Assembly (NCBI GenBank): GCA_023393095.1
Contig: JAEWMT010000091.1
Coordinates: forward strand, 1-45,975
Source: Bacillota bacterium
GTDB lineage: Bacteria > Bacillota > Clostridia > Lachnospirales > Lachnospiraceae
DNA length: 45,975 nucleotides
Direction: 5' to 3'
Every line of letters starts with the position of its first letter. Position 1 is the first letter of the stretch. A model generated the notes under the pieces. The model was not told where the DNA came from and did not search any database. It saw only the letters and a program-made list of their open reading frames with translations. Of the stretch, positions 42,426-45,975 are shown piece by piece. The translations under genes were made by a program, and so were the position numbers.

Positions 42426-43796
42426 ATGCAGTCATACTATTTGGCAATCGATATCGGGGCATCCAGCGGTCGACATATCTTAGGCAGCGTTGTTGACGGT
42501 AAAATATGTCTTGAAGAAATCTATCGTTTTGAAAACGGTATGGAAAAAAAGAACGGCTCACTTTGTTGGAATACAGAGAAGCTTTTTACGAATATTTTGG
42601 AGGGTATGAAAAAATGCCACGAGGCAGGTAAAATACCGGTAAGTATGGGTATCGATACCTGGGGTGTTGATTTTGCACTTCTTGATAAAGAGGGTAATAA
42701 AATAGGTGAGGCAGTAGGTTACCGTGACCATCGTACCGATCCAATGCCCCAAGAGGTGGAAGAAATCATTTCTTCCCAGGAGTTATATGACAGAACCGGT
42801 ATTCAGAGCCAGTTATATAATACGATTTATCAATTAATGGCCATTAAAAAGAATAATCCAGAAAATTTGGAGAAGGCAGAGAGTCTGTTATTTACTCCAG
42901 ACTATTATCATTTTCTGTTAACAGGAGTTAAAAAGCAGGAATATACGATTGCCTCTACAAGTCAGTTATTAGATGTAAAAACACGAAGCTGGGATTATGA
43001 ACTGCTTGATAAGCTTGGCATCCCGAGAAAACTGTTTGGTGAAATTACGACTCCGGGTACACCGGTAGGAAATCTAAAGCCTGAGGTAAAGGAATTAGTA
43101 GGCTTTGACTGTATGGTAATTGCACCTGCTTCCCATGATACCGCTTCTGCTGTGGCAGCAGTACCAAGCGCAGAGAAGGATAACCTGTATATCAGTTCAG
43201 GAACCTGGTCTTTGATGGGAATAGAAAATGATGAGCCCAATTGTTCTAAGGAAGCCAGACTTGCTGGTTTTACAAACGAAGGTGGTTATAATAACAGATA
43301 CCGATTCCTTAAGAATATCATGGGACTATGGATGATTCAGTCCGTTCGGAAGGAAATCGGCAATGGTGCATCTTTTGCAGAAATCTGTGAGAATGCTTCT
43401 AAAGAAAAAATAGCCTCCATCGTCGACTGTAATGATAGCAGCTTCCTTTCACCGGACAGCATGGTGGAAGCAGTTAAGGATTTCTGTAAAAAGACAGGTC
43501 AGCAGGTTCCGCAGACACTGCCTGAAATATCAGCAGTTATTTATAACAGTCTCGCAAAATGCTATGCAAAGACTCTAGAGGAAATTGAAAATCTTACCGG
43601 AAAGACTTATAAACGCATTCATATCATCGGCGGAGGTTCTAATGCAGATTATTTAAATAAGCTGACTGCTGAATATACAGGGCGTGAGGTTTTGCCCGGA
43701 CCATCTGAGGCTACAGCGATAGGTAACCTGATTTGTCAGATGCTTCAGAATAATGAATTTGATTCATTAGAGACAGCAAGAAAAAGTATTATTTAA
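42426..43796 (+). CDS. rhaB: FGGY sugar kinase, rhamnulokinase type
   Basis: 456 residues with an actin-like ATPase fold. YLAIDIGASSGRHILG (5-20) is the phosphate-1 motif, SMGIDTWGVDFALLD the following strand, then YISSGTWSLMG (phosphate 2 region) and IHIIGGGSNADYLNKLTA (adenosine motif), all closest to RhaB. It phosphorylates a ketohexose at O-1; beside fucI it may act on L-fuculose as well as L-rhamnulose. No aldolase gene follows. The convergent neighbour is separated by a bidirectional terminator. Confidence 0.88.
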   Translation: MQSYYLAIDIGASSGRHILGSVVDGKICLEEIYRFENGMEKKNGSLCWNTEKLFTNILEGMKKCHEAGKIPVSMGIDTWGVDFALLDKEGNKIGEAVGYRDHRTDPMPQEVEEIISSQELYDRTGIQSQLYNTIYQLMAIKKNNPENLEKAESLLFTPDYYHFLLTGVKKQEYTIASTSQLLDVKTRSWDYELLDKLGIPRKLFGEITTPGTPVGNLKPEVKELVGFDCMVIAPASHDTASAVAAVPSAEKDNLYISSGTWSLMGIENDEPNCSKEARLAGFTNEGGYNNRYRFLKNIMGLWMIQSVRKEIGNGASFAEICENASKEKIASIVDCNDSSFLSPDSMVEAVKDFCKKTGQQVPQTLPEISAVIYNSLAKCYAKTLEEIENLTGKTYKRIHIIGGGSNADYLNKLTAEYTGREVLPGPSEATAIGNLICQMLQNNEFDSLETARKSII

Positions 43797-43811
43797 TAAC
43801 TTATAACTAAG

Positions 43812-43855
43812 AATGTAGGGTGACACAGACAAAGCTTTTGTGTTCACCCTACATT
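43812..43855. terminator. Bidirectional terminator between kinase and LacI-type gene
   Basis: AATGTAGGGTGA (43812-43823) pairs perfectly with TCACCCTACATT (43844-43855), with CACA/TGTG inner pairs; T residues follow on the plus strand. Confidence 0.85.
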
Positions 43856-43857
43856 TT

Positions 43858-45975
43858 CTATGAAAACAATTCTTCAATTTTTCTTTGTCCAAGACGTAAA
43901 GCATCCTGAATTGACATTTCTTTGTTATACATCTTCTTAAAAATCTCATAAATAACTGTCTCTACTTCATAGGGTAGAACCAGTCTGTTCTTACCCTGAT
44001 AAGGGTAGATTCGGGAATGTGAATTTTTAAGGCTTGCCTCATTGATTTTAAGCCATGGATTTAATTTTAAAATCTCATGGTTTTCGTAAGGATGACGTAC
44101 CGTTGTTTGTCCGTTTAATGTCGTCATATAGTAGCTGGTTTTTTTCTGACAGATCCATTTAAAATATTCAGCGATTAATTCTGTGTGTTTTGTCTGTTTG
44201 CTGATTCCCATATGCCAGCCTACATTTGCCGGAGTTTGTCCCGGAAGCATACTGTAGTCCACATTTGAAATAATATCACCATGGATACAATCATCGATAT
44301 AGGTTGCGTATTCTGTGAAGGATAATAACATAGCTGTTCTTCCGTTACCAAAAGACTGAAAACTCTGATCAATGGAGGCGTCAAATAGATTATCCGCATA
44401 TTTACAGGTCTCTAAAAGGCTTTGAAAACCTTTGATATTCTGAGGGGTGTCTAACATTAGACGGCCATTGTTATCATAAAGTCCTCCGCCATAGCTCCAC
44501 AATCGTATCTGGGTTTCTAATGCCAATTCTTCATTAATGCTTCCGATAACCGAGGTCCCATATATGGTAGGTGAATAGGAATTATACTCTCTTGTGAAGA
44601 ATTGAGCGATACCATTGAATTCTGCCCAAGTCTTTGGGGGTCGTAGTGGTAGATGATGCTGCGCCTGAAACATGTTTTGTATGGTAGGATTATCAAACAA
44701 GTCACGGCGGTAGAATAGAATATGAGCACCTCCGACGATTGGAAAACCATAATATTTGCCCTTATAGCTGCAATTATCCAGATTTTTCCTCACCATTGCC
44801 TTAGAAAATAAATCATCGGATGTAATTAATCTGGTGATGTCAGCTAATGCATTTTTGTTTGCCAAATAGGAAAGCCAGGATACATCAAAAAGATAAATGT
44901 CATAGGTGTAATTCTGAGTCTCGGCATGGGAGACTATGGTATTTATTAATTCTCGGTAATTTACAAAATCAAATTCTATTTTAACATTATGCATTTTTTC
45001 AAATACACCGGATACCGCCGAGAGAGACAATATGGTAGGGAGCGATGTAGCAAGTATCCGAAGTGTTCTTCTGGGAACGAATTTACTCTGGATTGGAGCG
45101 GGGACATTCGGTATTTGTAAGTTACTTTCTATTACATTATCTTTAAACAGCATGAATTCTTTTTCAAAAAACTGCGGTGCCTTAATATTCTTCAATAATA
45201 CATTTACACTATGCTTGCCCAGAGTATAGGCTGTTCTTGAAGTATGAATCAGGTTGGGAAGATAATTTGTTTCATTCCAACACTCTTCTCCTAATGTTAT
45301 GACACAGGTATTCTTAGGAACTTGTATATCATACAGGTTAAATGCTTCCATAATTCCTTTTGCCAGAGACTGAGAAGAAGCAATAATGGCTTGAGGGGGA
45401 TTTGATACAAGGCGAAACATTGCCTTACGGAACCCAGCTTCTTTCGACACCTTGGACTGCATAATCTGATAACTGGATAAATTTAAACCGGTATCGTCAT
45501 GTGCATCCGTAAAGCCTCGGATGCATTCGTGTTCGGAAAAAAATTCTTCATTACCGGTCATTAGAGCAATCTTAGTATATCCTTTTTCAATTAATTTTTT
45601 TGTAAGAAAATAGCAGGAGGAATAATTATCAAACGCCAGAAAATTAGCATCAATATTTTCCGGAAATCGTTCAATAAATACCGTAGGTATATTATGCATT
45701 ATAATGCTGTTATGAAAATAAGTGGAATTTTGCGGCTGGCAGGAAATTAAAATTAGTCCAGCTACATTTTTCGCAATAAACTGGTCAATAATTTTACGTT
45801 CCAGCTTAGGTGTATTGTAGGAGAATGCAATATTTAAGGTATAAGAAGAGTTTTCTGCGCTTGCAAACATGCCTTTTAAAATTTCTGACTGACAGAATTC
45901 ATCCAGATCAGGAAAGATTACCCCGATTTCCTTAGAGGTATCTGTCTTCAGATGCTGAGCTGCCGCATTAGGGAT
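43858..45975 (-). CDS. LacI-type regulator fused to a solute-binding-protein domain (5' end cut)
   Basis: At least 705 residues; the frame is open to the window end. An internal ATG at 45870 is not the start, because the 35 codons before it read IPNAAAQHLKTDTSKEIGVIF, the LacI hinge and first strand, so a LacI helix-turn-helix is expected just outside. Next comes a LacI effector domain (to about residue 280 of the visible part; FIAKNVAGLILIS, ALMTGNEEFF, AIIASSQSLAKGIMEAF). From about residue 300 a family-1 extracellular-type sugar-binding domain follows (TYDIYLFDVSWLSYLANKNAL, KYYGFPIVGGAHILFYRRDLF, KTWAEF, QSFGNGRTAMLLSF), without any signal peptide. It probably senses a sugar and regulates nearby carbohydrate genes. 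Confidence 0.9.
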   Translation of the reverse strand: MPNAAAQHLKTDTSKEIGVIFPDLDEFCQSEILKGMFASAENSSYTLNIAFSYNTPKLERKIIDQFIAKNVAGLILISCQPQNSTYFHNSIIMHNIPTVFIERFPENIDANFLAFDNYSSCYFLTKKLIEKGYTKIALMTGNEEFFSEHECIRGFTDAHDDTGLNLSSYQIMQSKVSKEAGFRKAMFRLVSNPPQAIIASSQSLAKGIMEAFNLYDIQVPKNTCVITLGEECWNETNYLPNLIHTSRTAYTLGKHSVNVLLKNIKAPQFFEKEFMLFKDNVIESNLQIPNVPAPIQSKFVPRRTLRILATSLPTILSLSAVSGVFEKMHNVKIEFDFVNYRELINTIVSHAETQNYTYDIYLFDVSWLSYLANKNALADITRLITSDDLFSKAMVRKNLDNCSYKGKYYGFPIVGGAHILFYRRDLFDNPTIQNMFQAQHHLPLRPPKTWAEFNGIAQFFTREYNSYSPTIYGTSVIGSINEELALETQIRLWSYGGGLYDNNGRLMLDTPQNIKGFQSLLETCKYADNLFDASIDQSFQSFGNGRTAMLLSFTEYATYIDDCIHGDIISNVDYSMLPGQTPANVGWHMGISKQTKHTELIAEYFKWICQKKTSYYMTTLNGQTTVRHPYENHEILKLNPWLKINEASLKNSHSRIYPYQGKNRLVLPYEVETVIYEIFKKMYNKEMSIQDALRLGQRKIEELFS

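Noticed and set aside
45032..45229. Plus-strand ORF in the LacI-SBP gene
   Set aside because: Antisense to a well-supported reading frame and lacking an SD.

Overview
The window is about 46 kb of AT-rich DNA. Gene content suggests a spore-forming, fermentative Clostridia member, most likely Lachnospiraceae (Lachnoclostridium/Anaerocolumna-like). The signs are a SpmA homologue, a LysM/GH18 spore-germination-type protein, an abrB neighbourhood in Bacillus/Clostridium order, a T-box leader, SD-rich starts (several TTG), and a fucose/rhamnose-type sugar locus with LacI and AraC regulators. The species is inferred from gene content only.

Layout. 1-2.5 kb: the 3' part of a tRNA-Lys(CUU), a GC-rich multi-hairpin block, two secreted proteins (one with a Big_2 domain and a transglutaminase-like Cys-His-Asp set), then a decayed copy of the tRNA-Lys 3' half fused to a terminator. 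2.5-12.7 kb: a collinear exopolysaccharide operon containing a priming sugar-phosphate transferase, a Wzz-like co-polymerase, a degenerate CpsD-like ATPase, a PssD/PssE glycosyltransferase pair, two ATP-grasp proteins, a GT4 enzyme, Wzy, Wzx and UDP-glucose dehydrogenase. 12.7-19.7 kb: a lipoprotein, a LysM-GH18 protein with altered catalytic residues, a TetR regulator, a small unknown protein, a large YhgE/Pip membrane protein and a Tam-like methyltransferase. 19.7-22.4 kb: a T-box leader (specifier codon read as GUA, valine) controlling ilvB-ilvN. 22.4-25 kb: a promoter, an early hairpin and a 202-bp palindromic element in front of a RelA/SpoT-domain synthetase followed by two unknown small proteins, then a dihydrofolate reductase remnant.

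25.1-29.4 kb: an operon of a P-type ATPase with the cation-site residues of animal Na,K-ATPase alpha subunits plus two TrkA/RCK-type NAD-binding proteins. 29.6-31.5 kb: a LacI-type sensor fused to an active-looking GGDEF domain. 31.6-39.3 kb: a block syntenic with the B. subtilis yaaO-abrB region (decarboxylase, a guanylate-kinase-like protein where tmk normally sits, yaaR, holB, ricT, a trmN6-like methyltransferase, rsmI, abrB), then spmA without spmB. 39.3-46 kb: a 25-bp inverted-repeat element, an AraC regulator, L-fucose isomerase, a rhamnulokinase-type kinase, and, convergent, a LacI-type regulator fused to an extracellular-type solute-binding domain that runs off the window end.

The best candidates for something not well described are the Na,K-ATPase-like pump paired with two RCK proteins, the alarmone-synthetase three-gene unit with its palindromic leader, the pseudo-kinase in the EPS operon, and the two fused LacI-type sensors. 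Several non-coding palindromic elements (122-276, 12772-12900, 22547-22748, 39302-39383) look like mobile or structured elements that gene annotation would miss.
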